Shown here one piece after another: positions 1-8,462 of a DNA stretch of 64,000 nt. The notes beneath the pieces were generated by a model. The model searched no databases. It had not been told where the DNA came from and was given only the letters and a program-made list of their open reading frames with translations. This DNA comes from Haloechinothrix aidingensis (GTDB lineage Bacteria; Actinomycetota; Actinomycetes; Mycobacteriales; Pseudonocardiaceae). Location of the stretch: NCBI RefSeq assembly GCF_013450155.1, contig NZ_JACCKD010000004.1:186001-250000 (forward strand). Reading direction: 5' to 3'. Numbering within the stretch: position 1 is the first letter of the stretch; every line of letters begins with the position of its first letter. The position numbers and the translations under genes are program-made.

Positions 1-586
1 CGTTCAACGCCGCCGCGCACCGCCTGCCGTCCTCGCGCCAGCTCTCCAGCACATCGTCCCTGGCTTCCTTGCGCAGGTCCTCGATGCGGTCCGCGAGGTC
101 GTCGGCCTTCCTACGCGCGTTCTCGTACGCCCCGCCGGCCGCGCTGTCGTGCGGGTACGCCCGCCAGTCGTGCCACGTTCGCCTGACGTCGTCGTTGGCG
201 ATGTCAAGCTTGCCAAGCAGGTCCTGTATCGCGCGCTCGATCTCGGCACGCCGGCGCTGGTGTCCACGGAGCTGGTCCGCCCAGACGTCCAGCGCGTTGC
301 CCGCCTTCTCGAGTGATTCGCGCGCCTTGTCGAGGTAGCCGGGCAGATCGTCCAATCTCTCGGTGAAGGCGTCCGCGGCTTCCCCACACCACACGCCCTC
401 GCGGCCGCGAACGATCGAGCTCAACGAGTCGTAGGCGCGTCCGGCGCATTCGGCCGTGTCGAGAATCTGCCGTGCGAGCTCACCGACCACACCCACATCC
501 CCGTGCGCCGGGTCGAACCCGATCCCGGGGTAGTCATCTACGTCGAGTGGCGTTCCATGAGGACGCTGCCCGGGCGAAAGAGTCAT
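1..586 (-). CDS. WXG100-like type VII secretion protein, N-terminal part (cut by window edge)
   Basis: The reading frame opens at ATG 586 behind a GGAG about 5 nt upstream and runs without a stop to the left edge, giving at least 195 residues. The protein is mostly charged helix. It carries a W-C-G triplet in the context EGVWCGEAADAF near residue 70, which is where a WXG100 hairpin turn is expected. Two long helical stretches follow (about residues 80-125 and 150-195). Such N-terminal domains are known on large ESX/type VII secretion substrates, often with a C-terminal toxin. The C-terminal domain lies outside the window, so function cannot be read. It follows the smaller helical gene at 674-997 on the same strand, the usual arrangement of a WXG partner before its larger substrate. 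Confidence 0.7.
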   Translation of the reverse strand, partial: MTLSPGQRPHGTPLDVDDYPGIGFDPAHGDVGVVGELARQILDTAECAGRAYDSLSSIVRGREGVWCGEAADAFTERLDDLPGYLDKARESLEKAGNALDVWADQLRGHQRRRAEIERAIQDLLGKLDIANDDVRRTWHDWRAYPHDSAAGGAYENARRKADDLADRIEDLRKEARDDVLESWREDGRRCAAALN

Positions 587-673
587 ACTGCTCCGCGTTT
601 CGTGCTCACTGGTACGGTGCCGGCGTCAGGCCCGTACCGTCGTCGGATCAATGGACATGCCGCACACGTACCG

Positions 674-997
674 TCAGCCGAATCCCGCGGCCGTCTCGTC
701 CAGGCTGGACGAGAGTTCCTGCTCGAACTCCGCGTAGGTCTGCCTGGCGTCCTCGAGGCCCTTCCGCACGCCGTCGAGGGCCTTGTTGATCTTGTAGAGA
801 CCGTCCTCCCAGTCATCCTGGAAGTCGTTCGCAGCGTCGTTCAGCTCCCGCGGACCGAGCGCGCCCTCGCCGGTACCCATATAGCCCGCGCCGTGCTGCG
901 ACAGCCGGGCCGTCGCGTCGTCGATATCCTCGACGACACGATCGAGGTCATCGCCCAACCGTGCGAGCCCCGTGATACTCACGCTGATATCGACCAC
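674..997 (-). CDS. small helical WXG100-like protein, likely ESX partner
   Basis: About 107 residues, starting at a GTG 4-5 nt after the ribosome-binding sequence GGTGGAGG. An ATG 18 nt further upstream is possible, but it lies on the far side of that site. The sequence is nearly all alpha-helical and acidic, with the segment DDWEDGLYKINKALDGV in the middle. This length and composition match the single-hairpin WXG100 and related families exported with an ESX partner. It sits 88 nt upstream of the larger WXG gene at 1-586, and the two are probably cotranscribed. No signal peptide or membrane segment is visible. The W-x-G turn is imperfect (W-E-D-G), so family membership is inferred from size, fold pattern and neighbour. 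Confidence 0.6.
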   Translation of the reverse strand: MVDISVSITGLARLGDDLDRVVEDIDDATARLSQHGAGYMGTGEGALGPRELNDAANDFQDDWEDGLYKINKALDGVRKGLEDARQTYAEFEQELSSSLDETAAGFG

Positions 998-1173
998 AAG
1001 CCCTCCACCATGCATACCCGTGCTGGCGCTACCCCGGCTCGATGCTGGAAACGCCCGCAGGCGACGGACATCCGCCGGATCGATCCGCGAGAAGCTCCCC
1101 ACTCGGCGCGGCGCGGATCGAACCTTAGCATGATCATCTTCCGCGCACGCCGCATTCGCCGACAATCGCCCGC

Positions 1174-1221
1174 GCTGAATGACGCTTTAGTCCATCTCGT
1201 GGGCTGAGAGCGTCATTCAGC
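1174..1221 (-). terminator. 13-bp inverted repeat at the degV stop
   Basis: The arms GCTGAATGACGCT (1174-1186) and AGCGTCATTCAGC (1209-1221) are perfect complements around a 22-nt loop. The outer arm includes the degV stop codon at 1217-1219. It lies where a terminator for the degV operon would be, though there is no T-run. It could instead be a dispersed intergenic palindrome. Confidence 0.55.
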
Positions 1222-2068
1222 GGTCCTCGTGGCGCTGCACGACTATACCGAGCGCGCCGGGGCCGGTGTGCGCACCGATCACCGCGCCGAGTTCGGTGAC
1301 CACACAGCGCTCCGCGTTCGGCAGCCGTTCACGGAGCTGCCGGGCCACCTGCTCGGCGCGTTCCGGGCGGGCGAGATGGTGCACGGCGAGCTCGACACGC
1401 CCCGCGCCCGCCGCTTGGGCCGCGAGGTCCACCAGCCGCGAGACCGCCCTTCCCATGGTGCGCACCTTCTCCAACGGCACGATCCTGCCCTGCTCGATGT
1501 GCAGCAGCGGTTTGACGGCGAGCGCGGTCCCGAAGAACGCCGCCGCGGAGCCGATGCGGCCGCCCCTGCGCAGGTACTCGAGCGTCTCGACGGCGAAGAC
1601 CGTGCGAGACCGGTCCGACGTCGACACCGCGGCGGCCTCGACGCCCTCGGCGTCTTCCCCGGCAGCGGAGGCTTGCGCCGCCGCGATCGCCGCGAAGCCC
1701 AGCCCCATCGCCGTGGTGCGCGCGTCCACGACCCGGACCCGATCCGGATCGACCTCGCCCGCCGCGCGGACAGCCGCACCCCACGTCCCGGACAGCTCAC
1801 TGGAGATGTGCACCGAAACCACCGCGTCCGCACCACCGTCCAGGGCCTGCCGGTACACGCGGGCCAGTTCCTCCGGCGTGGGCATGGACGTCGTGACGGT
1901 GCTCTTCCGCCGCAGCGCCGCGACCAGCTCGGCCGAGCCGATATCGTGCCCGTCCAGCCAGGACGCATCGTCGATGAGCACGTAGAGCGGCACGACCGTG
2001 ATGGCATGGTGCTCCGCGAGCTCCGCTGGCAGGTGGGCTGTGGAGTCAGTAACAACGGCGACCGGCAC
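1217..2068 (-). CDS. DegV family protein (fatty-acid-binding fold)
   Basis: 283 residues from GTG 2068, normal length for DegV proteins. They bind a fatty acid between two domains, and in bacteria with FakA/FakB they deliver it to the kinase. Family marks are the opening VAVVTDSTAHLP, the lipid-head-group motif TSMPTPEE around residue 60, SSELSGTW near residue 90, and the EYLRRGGRIG segment around 170. The gene is last in a run octT-gpgP-rsfS-nadD, and the M. tuberculosis homologue Rv2417c sits in the same place. That makes a role in lipid or acyl supply near OctT attractive but unproven. The stop lies inside the inverted repeat at 1174-1221. Confidence 0.85.
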   Translation of the reverse strand: MPVAVVTDSTAHLPAELAEHHAITVVPLYVLIDDASWLDGHDIGSAELVAALRRKSTVTTSMPTPEELARVYRQALDGGADAVVSVHISSELSGTWGAAVRAAGEVDPDRVRVVDARTTAMGLGFAAIAAAQASAAGEDAEGVEAAAVSTSDRSRTVFAVETLEYLRRGGRIGSAAAFFGTALAVKPLLHIEQGRIVPLEKVRTMGRAVSRLVDLAAQAAGAGRVELAVHHLARPERAEQVARQLRERLPNAERCVVTELGAVIGAHTGPGALGIVVQRHEDR

Positions 2069-2168
2069 GTGGTGAGCCTAGTAGCCGGCGCTGGAGGCCG
2101 GGAACGGTCGGGGCACCCGTGGTCGCCGCATCCGCACCGGCCCGGGAGGAAGCGGGCGGAACCAGCAC

Positions 2169-2900
2169 TCAGGACGGATCGGGCACACCGATCTCCCTGG
2201 CCAGCAGCCGCCCCACCGCGGCTCCCACCATCTCGTGGCCGTCCCAGCCCCAGTGCATGCCGTCCGGGTTGCCCTGACCGCGACGCACGTGGTCGCCGAT
2301 CAGACCAGGCAGGTCGACGAGGGGTACCTCTGCGCGCTCGGCCCATGTGGCCACCGCTCGCGACGTGGCGTCACGCACGGCGTGCACGTAGCCGTACGAG
2401 GGAGCGTGGTGCGGCGCGGGCACGATGCCGAGGATCGGCATACCGGGCCGCAGCACGCGCATCGCGCTGGTGCACCGGTCGAGGTACCGCACGGTCAGCT
2501 TCGTCGGCAGGGCCGCGGGCCTGCCGCGCAACGCCACGGCCAGGCGCGGTTGCACCGACCGGTACGCCACGCGCGTCGCGCGCCGTAACCCGTCCGGGCG
2601 CAGGTAGCGCAGCCCGGTACGCAGGTAGGTCGGTAACGGGGACGGCAACGCGTCCATGCTGCCGACCGCGAGCACCACCGCGTCGACCCGTCGCAGGTCC
2701 GCCCAGACCCTGGGGTCACTGATCAGCGCCCACCACGCGTCCCGCGCGGTCCACCCGCTGCGCGCGACGATGTCGGCGGTACCGCCGACATCGCGGGCGG
2801 CCACGTTCGGCCACAGCCGCGGTTCGTCGGCGGCATACGCGCGGTCGGGGCCGTGAAACGTCAACGAATCCCCGAGTACGAGAATCCGCCGAGACGTCAT
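2169..2900 (-). CDS. octT: diglucosylglycerate octanoyltransferase, SGNH-hydrolase family
   Basis: 243 residues from ATG 2900, which overlaps the gpgP stop as ATGA, so the two are translationally coupled. The SGNH fold is seen in the block I motif LVLGDSLTFHG at the N-terminus (nucleophile Ser in GDS), in AVGSMDA near residue 85 and in a C-terminal NPDGMHWGWDGHEM supplying Asp and His. OctT (Rv2418c in M. tuberculosis) transfers octanoate to diglucosylglycerate, the primer of methylglucose lipopolysaccharides. The assignment rests on this fold together with the conserved order degV-octT-gpgP-rsfS-nadD. A generic GDSL esterase is the alternative if synteny is set aside. Confidence 0.8.
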   Translation of the reverse strand: MTSRRILVLGDSLTFHGPDRAYAADEPRLWPNVAARDVGGTADIVARSGWTARDAWWALISDPRVWADLRRVDAVVLAVGSMDALPSPLPTYLRTGLRYLRPDGLRRATRVAYRSVQPRLAVALRGRPAALPTKLTVRYLDRCTSAMRVLRPGMPILGIVPAPHHAPSYGYVHAVRDATSRAVATWAERAEVPLVDLPGLIGDHVRRGQGNPDGMHWGWDGHEMVGAAVGRLLAREIGVPDPS

Positions 2901-3556
2901 TCCGGGCCCGCGTTGTACGCGAGCAACCGCCACTGCCCACGGTCCCGGCCGAGGTCGACCCAGTGGCAGTTACCGATACCGGTGAAGATCGGCCACAACG
3001 ACAGCGGCAGCCCGAGCAGGCGCGCGGTGAGCGCCACGATGAGGCCGCCGTGGGCGACCAGCATCACCGCGGCGTAGGGACTCTCCTGCAGCTCGGCGAC
3101 CACCTCGTAGGCGCGCTCGGAGACGTCCTCCCTCGACTCGCCCCCGGGCGGTGACCAGGACGCGTCCCAACGCCAGCGCTGCCGTTCCCCCGGCCAGCCC
3201 TCGTCGACCTCGGCTGAGGTGAGTCCCTGCCACTGGCCGAGATGTGTCTCCCGCAGCCGCTTGTCGACTTGCAGCCCCACTCCGATGGCCTCGGTGAACA
3301 CGGTCGCGGTGTCGTTGGCCCTGCGCAGGTCCGAGGAGACCACCAGATCGGGCGCGAAACGTGCCAGGCGGGGCACCACGAACCGCGCCTGGTCCCACCC
3401 GACCGGCGTCAGTTCCGTGTCGATCTGGCCCTGCATGCGCCCGGCGGCGTTGTACTCGGTCTCACCGTGCCGCCAGAGCACCAGCCTGCGCAGGCCACCG
3501 GCGCCCGGCCCCGCAGGTGGGGCCGTCCCCTCCTCCGGTTGGTCGGTCGCGCTCAC
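2897..3556 (-). CDS. gpgP: glucosyl-3-phosphoglycerate phosphatase (histidine phosphatase family)
   Basis: 219 residues. GTG 3556 overlaps the rsfS stop as GTGA, which decides the start over an in-frame upstream codon at 3619. The phosphohistidine signature LWRHGETEYN is near the N-terminus. Its partner His lies in LVAHGGLIVAL and the Glu in RETHLGQWQG, all conserved in the phosphoglycerate-mutase-like family. In M. tuberculosis the gene in this position (Rv2419c) is GpgP, which dephosphorylates glucosyl-3-phosphoglycerate to glucosylglycerate, the step before OctT acts. A broad-specificity phosphatase cannot be excluded from sequence alone. It is coupled to octT downstream by ATGA. Confidence 0.82.
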   Translation of the reverse strand: MSATDQPEEGTAPPAGPGAGGLRRLVLWRHGETEYNAAGRMQGQIDTELTPVGWDQARFVVPRLARFAPDLVVSSDLRRANDTATVFTEAIGVGLQVDKRLRETHLGQWQGLTSAEVDEGWPGERQRWRWDASWSPPGGESREDVSERAYEVVAELQESPYAAVMLVAHGGLIVALTARLLGLPLSLWPIFTGIGNCHWVDLGRDRGQWRLLAYNAGPE

Positions 3557-3939
3557 GGCTCCTCGCCGGCCTCGTTTCGCACCAGACCCGCGATCTCGAT
3601 CTGCGGGCAGTCCTTCCACAAGCGCTCAAGGGCGTAGAACGAGCGCTCCTCATCGTGCTGTACGTGTACGACGACGTCCACGTAGTCCAGTAGCACCCAG
3701 CGGCCCTCGCGCGCGCCCTCGCGGCGGGTCGGCTTGCTCCCGGCCTCGCGCAGCTTCTCCTCGATATTGTCCACGATCGCGCCGACCTGGCGTTCGTTCG
3801 GCGCGGAGGCGATAACGAACAGGTCGGTGATCACAAGCTGCTCGGAAACGTCGAGCACGACGATGTCGGATGCCTTCCTGTCCGCCGCCGCGTGAGCGGC
3901 GGTCTCGGCGATCCGCTGTGCGTCCGACGTCGCTGTCAC
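3553..3939 (-). CDS. rsfS: ribosomal silencing factor RsfS
   Basis: About 128 residues. The GTG at 3939 has GGAG 5 nt upstream, better than the in-frame GTG at 3945. RsfS binds ribosomal protein L14 on the 50S subunit and blocks subunit joining when nutrients fall. The family core is complete: DIVVLDVSEQLVITDLFVIASAPNE across residues 25-50 and the WVLLDYVDVVVHVQ strand near residue 90, ending in the LERLWKDCP segment. It lies between nadD and gpgP, as in most actinobacteria, and overlaps gpgP by 4 nt. Confidence 0.93.
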   Translation of the reverse strand: MTATSDAQRIAETAAHAAADRKASDIVVLDVSEQLVITDLFVIASAPNERQVGAIVDNIEEKLREAGSKPTRREGAREGRWVLLDYVDVVVHVQHDEERSFYALERLWKDCPQIEIAGLVRNEAGEEP

Positions 3940-4122
3940 TCTCACTCCTCACACCGTGTTCCTGCTGCCCTGCGCACGGAACCCGCCCCGGGCACTCGTC
4001 CGAGCCTACCGGCAGCGACCCGACCGCGCCGATCGCCCGTCAGCCTCCGGCGCGACGGGCACCGTGCCGGAGGTTCCGGTTCGACCCGGCGGAGCGCTCG
4101 CCGAGGTCCGCCCGGCAGCGCA

Positions 4123-4719
4123 TCACGAGTCACCACGGTAGAGCTTGCGCTTGTCGATGTAGCGCACGACCCCGTCCGGCACGAGATACCACACCGGCTC
4201 CCCACGCGACACACGCTGCTTGCACGATGTCGACGAGATCGCCATCGCCGTGACCTCGACCAGACTGACCTTGCCGTGCGGGAGGTGGTGGTCGTTGAGA
4301 TCGTAGCCGGGCCGGGTGACACCGATGAAGTGCGCCAGCTCGAAGAGCTCCTCGACGTTGCGCCAGGTCAGGATCTGTTCGAGGGCATCGGCCCCGGTGA
4401 TGAACAGCAGCTCGTCCCGCGGGTACATCTGCCGCATCTCACGCAGCGTGTCGACGGTGTACGTCTCGCTGCCCCGATCGATATCGATCCTGCTCACCGA
4501 GAACACCGGGTTCGAGGCCGTGGCGATCACCGTCATCAGGTACCTGTCCTCGGCATTGCTGACGACACGTCCCACCTTCTGCCACGGCTGTCCGGTCGGC
4601 ACGAAGATGACCTCGTCCAGGCCGAACCGCGACTGCACTTCACTCGCCGAGACGAGGTGCCCGTGATGAATGGGGTCGAAGGTCCCGCCCATGATTCCGA
4701 TTCGACGCCGCGCTGGCAT
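4123..4719 (-). CDS. nadD: nicotinate-nucleotide adenylyltransferase
   Basis: 198 residues from ATG 4719. NadD transfers AMP from ATP to nicotinate mononucleotide in NAD synthesis. The nucleotidyltransferase HxGH element is seen as [12 protein letters not shown] at residues 11-22, and the C-terminal ISSTxxR-like motif reads [11 protein letters not shown], with Lys where Ile-Arg is usual. The [10 protein letters not shown] and [11 protein letters not shown] segments are also typical. The start has only a GAGG directly adjacent to the ATG, so it is not certain. A 177-nt gap separates it from rsfS and a 200-nt gap from proB. Confidence 0.92.
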   Translation of the reverse strand: MPARRRIGIMGGTFDPIHHGHLVSASEVQSRFGLDEVIFVPTGQPWQKVGRVVSNAEDRYLMTVIATASNPVFSVSRIDIDRGSETYTVDTLREMRQMYPRDELLFITGADALEQILTWRNVEELFELAHFIGVTRPGYDLNDHHLPHGKVSLVEVTAMAISSTSCKQRVSRGEPVWYLVPDGVVRYIDKRKLYRGDS

Positions 4720-4920
4720 ACCTCAGCAGCGTACGGGAGCGAGATCACCCGTTCGCAGGCGGTGCGCGGGCAGCACCCGCGACTCCCCGTGAGGTGCCCG
4801 CTTCCGCGCACCGCCCACGCCGGCGACGCACCGCCACCGGGCACCGAACCTCCCCCGCGAAGGTCGGTGCACTTGCGGGACGAGCCCGGCATGGGAACAT
4901 GATACAAGGCAAATAGTGAC

Positions 4921-6054
4921 TTACGTCACATCATGTATCGATCGCGTGATAGGTACGAGGTCATCGGCGTGCACCACTTCGCGCCGCAGGTGTTCGGGCA
5001 GCTCCTCGCTCGTGCGGCCCAGCATCGCCGGGAGCTCTCCCGCGTCGAACGCCACGACGCCCCGCGCCACCACGCCCTGCGCCGGATCCACCAGCTCCAC
5101 GACGTCGCCTGCCAGGAAGTCACCGTCCACACCGGTCACCCCGGCGGCGAGCAGGGAGCGGCGGCGGCCGACAACCGCCGCCACTGCTCCGTCGTCGAGG
5201 TGCAGCCGACCCGTGACACCTGCCGCGTAGCCGAGCCAGAAACGGCGCGCCGACAGCCTGGAGTCCGCGGCCTCGAAGGCGGTCCCGACATCGGCACGTT
5301 CCAGCGCACGTACCGCGTCGAGCGCCCCGGCGAGCAACACGGGTATCCCGGCAGCCGCGGCGGTACGCGCGGCGGCGAGCTTGGACACCATCCCTCCGGT
5401 GCCCAGGCCGGAGCTGGACCTGCCGATCTCCAGCTCCGCCACGTCCGTGACGCTGGTCACCTCCTCGACCCTGCGGGTGCTGCCGCTGCGCGGGTCACCG
5501 TCGTAGAGCGCGTCCACGTCGGAGAGCAGCACCAACGCCTCGGCCCCGATCAGGTGGGCCACCAGCGCGGCCAACCGGTCGTTGTCGCCGAAACGGATCT
5601 CCTCGGTGGCCACCGTGTCGTTCTCGTTGACAACGGGCACCGCACCCAGCGACAGCAGGCGGGTGAACGTCCGCTGGGCGTTGCGGTAGTGCGCACGGCG
5701 GGCGACGTCGTCCGATGTCAGCAGCACCTGCCCCACGGTGAGGCTGTGCCTGGCGAACGACTCGGCGTAGGCGTGCGCCAGCGCGAGCTGCCCGACGCTC
5801 GCGGCGGCCTGCTGGGTAGCGAGGTCCTCGGGACGGCCTCGCAGCCCGAGCGGGGCGATCCCGGCCCCGATGGCCCCGGACGAGACAAGCACTACCTGGA
5901 CGTCCCCCGCGACCCGAGCCGCGACGGCGTCCACGAGCGCGTCGAGACGTGCGGTGTCGAGGCCGTCCTCCGTGGATGTCAGTGCCGAGGACCCGACCTT
6001 GACGACGAGGCGCCTGGCGTTGGCGATGTCGTTGCGGACGTCGGAGGAGGTCAC
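4921..6054 (-). CDS. proB: glutamate 5-kinase
   Basis: 377 residues, starting at GTG 6054 with a GTGA overlap on the obgE stop. ProB phosphorylates glutamate at the gamma-carboxylate, the first step of proline synthesis. The amino-acid kinase domain begins [15 protein letters not shown] and continues with [26 protein letters not shown] (substrate loop) and [15 protein letters not shown]. The last ~100 residues form the PUA domain seen in long ProB forms. proA is not in the window. The stop codon lies inside the small palindrome GTGACTTACGTCAC at 4917-4930. Confidence 0.93.
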   Translation of the reverse strand: MTSSDVRNDIANARRLVVKVGSSALTSTEDGLDTARLDALVDAVAARVAGDVQVVLVSSGAIGAGIAPLGLRGRPEDLATQQAAASVGQLALAHAYAESFARHSLTVGQVLLTSDDVARRAHYRNAQRTFTRLLSLGAVPVVNENDTVATEEIRFGDNDRLAALVAHLIGAEALVLLSDVDALYDGDPRSGSTRRVEEVTSVTDVAELEIGRSSSGLGTGGMVSKLAAARTAAAAGIPVLLAGALDAVRALERADVGTAFEAADSRLSARRFWLGYAAGVTGRLHLDDGAVAAVVGRRRSLLAAGVTGVDGDFLAGDVVELVDPAQGVVARGVVAFDAGELPAMLGRTSEELPEHLRREVVHADDLVPITRSIHDVT

Positions 6055-7550
6055 ACGTGTTCCTCCCCGCTCGCGCCGCCGTCCTCCTCGGGATCCTGCT
6101 CCCCGCTACGGCGCAGGTCACGAGCATGCTTGCGTTCCGCGGCCGTGACCCTGGGATGATCGGACAGCCGCGCATCGGCCCCCCGGTCGCCCAGCCTGGC
6201 GGCGACGCCGGCCGGAGTCGACGGCTCCCACTCGAAGGTCACCCCGCCGATCGTGACCGGGGACCCCGGAACGGCCCCGTGCCTGGCGAGCTCCTGCTCC
6301 ACGCCGAGCCGGGCCAGCCGGTCCGCCAGGTAGCCGACGGCCTCGTCGTTGTCGAAGTCGGTCTGGGCGATCCACCGTTCCGGTCGCCGGCCGCGCACCA
6401 CGAACCCCTCCGGGTCCTGCGGGTCGCGTTCCACCGTGAACCCGGTGTCGTCCACGGGCTTGGGCCGCAGCGTGACGCGCTTCGGCTCGGCGGGTGGCTG
6501 CTGCGCACGGTCCTGCTCGACCTGCCTGCCCAGCGCGAAGCTCAGCTCCCGCAACCCCTGCCTCGTGGCCGTGGACACCTCGTACACCTCGTAACCGCGC
6601 GCGGCGAGGTCCGGGCGCACCAGCTCGGCCAGCTCGGCGGCGTCCGGTACGTCCACCTTGTTCAGCACGATCACCCGGGGGCGCGAGGCCAGGTCGCCAC
6701 CCAGCTGCGGGGTGTACTCGGCGAGCTCCGCCTCGAGCGCGTCGACGTCCGACACCGGGTCCCGGCCCGGTTCGAACGTCGCGCAGTCCACCACGTGCAC
6801 CAGCACCGCACACCGCTCGATGTGCCGCAGGAAGTCCAGGCCGAGCCCCTTGCCCGCGCTCGCACCAGGGATCAGGCCGGGCACGTCGGCGACGGTGAAC
6901 ACCGTCCCTGTCCCCCGTGCGCCATCGTCAGCCGACTCGCCCGCGGTGACGACACCCAGGTTCGGGGCGAGCGTGGTGAACGGGTAGTCGGCGATCTGCG
7001 GTCGCGCTGCCGAGAGCACCGAGATCAGCGAGGACTTGCCAGCCGAGGGGAAGCCGACCAGGCCCACGTCGGCGACCGAGCGCAGCTCGAGCACCAGGTC
7101 GCGCGCCTCGCCCTCTTCCCCGAACAGCGCGAACCCCGGCGCCTTGCGCGCCCGGGAGGCCAGTGCCGCGTTACCGAGCCCGCCGCGCCCGCCTTGCGCG
7201 GCGACGAACCGGGTTCCGGCCCCCACGAGGTCGGCCAGCACCTCACCGTCCTCGGTGAGCACCACCGTGCCGTCCGGTACCGGCAGCTCGAGCGAGTTGC
7301 CTGCCGCACCCGCACGGTTACTGCCCTGGCCCTGCTTACCGTTACCGGCTCGCAGGTGTGCCCGGTAGTGGAAGTCGAGCAGCGTGTGCACGCCCGGGTC
7401 GACCACGAGGACCACGTCACCGCCATTGCCGCCATTGCCGCCGTCCGGCCCGCCGAGCGGCTTGAACTTCTCCCTGCGGATCGATGCGCAGCCGTTGCCG
7501 CCCTTGCCGGCGGTGAGATGTATCACCGCACGGTCAACGAACCGGGCCAT
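6051..7550 (-). CDS. obgE: Obg/CgtA GTPase
   Basis: 499 residues from ATG 7550 behind GGAGAGG. It has the three-domain actinobacterial form. The glycine-rich Obg fold covers residues 1-158 ([14 protein letters not shown]). The G domain has the P-loop [10 protein letters not shown] near residue 167, DYPFTT (switch I), DVPGLIPGA (G3) and NKVD (G4). A C-terminal OCT domain is present, followed by a charged tail. Obg acts in 50S assembly and the stringent response. It lies downstream of rplU-rpmA, separated by a strong hairpin at 7639-7674, and is coupled to proB. Confidence 0.95.
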   Translation of the reverse strand: MARFVDRAVIHLTAGKGGNGCASIRREKFKPLGGPDGGNGGNGGDVVLVVDPGVHTLLDFHYRAHLRAGNGKQGQGSNRAGAAGNSLELPVPDGTVVLTEDGEVLADLVGAGTRFVAAQGGRGGLGNAALASRARKAPGFALFGEEGEARDLVLELRSVADVGLVGFPSAGKSSLISVLSAARPQIADYPFTTLAPNLGVVTAGESADDGARGTGTVFTVADVPGLIPGASAGKGLGLDFLRHIERCAVLVHVVDCATFEPGRDPVSDVDALEAELAEYTPQLGGDLASRPRVIVLNKVDVPDAAELAELVRPDLAARGYEVYEVSTATRQGLRELSFALGRQVEQDRAQQPPAEPKRVTLRPKPVDDTGFTVERDPQDPEGFVVRGRRPERWIAQTDFDNDEAVGYLADRLARLGVEQELARHGAVPGSPVTIGGVTFEWEPSTPAGVAARLGDRGADARLSDHPRVTAAERKHARDLRRSGEQDPEEDGGASGEEHV

Positions 7551-7638
7551 GACTTCTGCCTCTCCTGCTTCGCGCTACCCCGCCGCGGCCACGACGCCTC
7601 GTGGCACCGTTCGCTGCGCGACCGCTGTAACACAGCGT

Positions 7639-7674
7639 AAGGGGCGGGCCGAAGCGCGTTCGGTCCCGCCCCTT
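7639..7674 (-). terminator. GC-rich hairpin between rpmA and obgE
   Basis: The arms AAGGGGCGGG (7639-7648) and CCCGCCCCTT (7665-7674) pair perfectly. Inside them CCGAA and TTCGG form five more pairs around a GCGCG loop, with one bulged T. It lies 43 nt after the rpmA stop and 89 nt before the obgE start. It can end rplU-rpmA transcripts or attenuate expression of obgE. There is no long T-run. Confidence 0.7.
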
Positions 7675-7716
7675 GAGGATGCTGTAAACCTTCGGGTCCC
7701 CGCCCGATGGTCGGGG

Positions 7717-7974
7717 TCAGTCCTCACCCGGAACGATGTTGACTGTCTTCCTGCCACGCTTCTGGCCGAAGTGCACGGAGCCTGCGGACAGCGCGAACAG
7801 CGTGTCATCGCCACCGCGCCCGACATGCGCGCCCGGATGGAACTTGGTGCCACGCTGACGCACCAAGATCTCGCCCGCGTGCACTTCCTGACCACCGAAG
7901 CGCTTGACCCCGAGCCGCTTGGAGTTGGAGTCGCGCCCGTTCTTCGAGCTGGATGCGCCCTTCTTGTGTGCCAT
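7717..7974 (-). CDS. rpmA: 50S ribosomal protein L27
   Basis: 85 residues from ATG 7974. The N-terminus [20 protein letters not shown] is the L27 signature that reaches the peptidyl-transferase centre. [22 protein letters not shown] follows at residues 45-66, and the length is normal. The start has no clear Shine-Dalgarno and lies 19 nt after the rplU stop, so translation is probably coupled. The Firmicute-type cleavable extension is absent, as expected in actinobacteria. Confidence 0.96.
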   Translation of the reverse strand: MAHKKGASSSKNGRDSNSKRLGVKRFGGQEVHAGEILVRQRGTKFHPGAHVGRGGDDTLFALSAGSVHFGQKRGRKTVNIVPGED

Positions 7975-7993
7975 GGCTCGTCAGGTTCCTTAC

Positions 7994-8308
7994 CTAGCTG
8001 TTGATGCCGGTGACTTCGACGCGGGTCAGCCGCTGACGGTGACCCTGCCGCTTGTGGTATCCGGTCTTGTTCTTGAACTTGTGAATGCGGATCTTGGGGC
8101 CCTTGGTCTGTTCGACGACCTTGCCGGTAACCGAGACCTTCGCGAGCGCGTCAGCGTCCGTGGTGACAGCGCCGTCGTCAACCACGAGCACCGCGGGGAA
8201 GGTGAGTTCGGTACCCGGCTTGCCCTCGAGCTTCTCGATATCGAGGACGTCGCCGACAGCCACCTTGTACTGCTTGCCGCCGGTCTTGACGATCGCGTAC
8301 GCCGACAC
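7994..8308 (-). CDS. rplU: 50S ribosomal protein L21
   Basis: 104 residues from GTG 8308, with GGAG 5 nt before it. This site rules out the longer in-frame extension to 8377. The protein opens [18 protein letters not shown] and ends with the [15 protein letters not shown] signature of L21, which binds 23S rRNA. It is the first gene of rplU-rpmA. Its 5' region carries a tight hairpin at 8382-8400 and lies just beyond the rne stop. Confidence 0.96.
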   Translation of the reverse strand: MSAYAIVKTGGKQYKVAVGDVLDIEKLEGKPGTELTFPAVLVVDDGAVTTDADALAKVSVTGKVVEQTKGPKIRIHKFKNKTGYHKRQGHRQRLTRVEVTGINS

Positions 8309-8381
8309 GGATGCTCCTGCTTGCTCGACAGTGGATGGGAACGTGCGCTCCGGGGCGTCCGCCCGCGAGGCGCGCACGATG

Positions 8382-8400
8382 CCCGCACTGACTGCGGGCC
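8382..8400 (-). promoter_or_regulatory. stem-loop in the rplU leader
   Basis: GCCCGCA (8382-8388) and TGCGGGC (8394-8400) pair around the five-base loop CTGAC, 74 nt upstream of the rplU start. It may end transcription from rne or serve as a ribosomal-protein leader element. Sequence alone cannot decide. Confidence 0.4.
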
Positions 8401-8418
8401 GACCTACAGGTTACGTGG

Positions 8419-8446
8419 CACCCCGAGTCGCCGTTGCACCGGGGTG
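8419..8446 (-). terminator. weak hairpin after rne
   Basis: CACCCCG (8419-8425) and CGGGGTG (8440-8446) pair over a 14-nt loop, starting 17 nt beyond the rne stop. There is no T-run. It is a candidate terminator for rne only. Confidence 0.35.
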
Positions 8447-8462
8447 GGGCCAATACCGATCA

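Noticed and set aside
4917-4930. Palindrome GTGACTTACGTCAC as an operator
   Set aside because: It overlaps the proB stop and precedes no promoter-like sequence; a five-base dyad is too short to support a claim.
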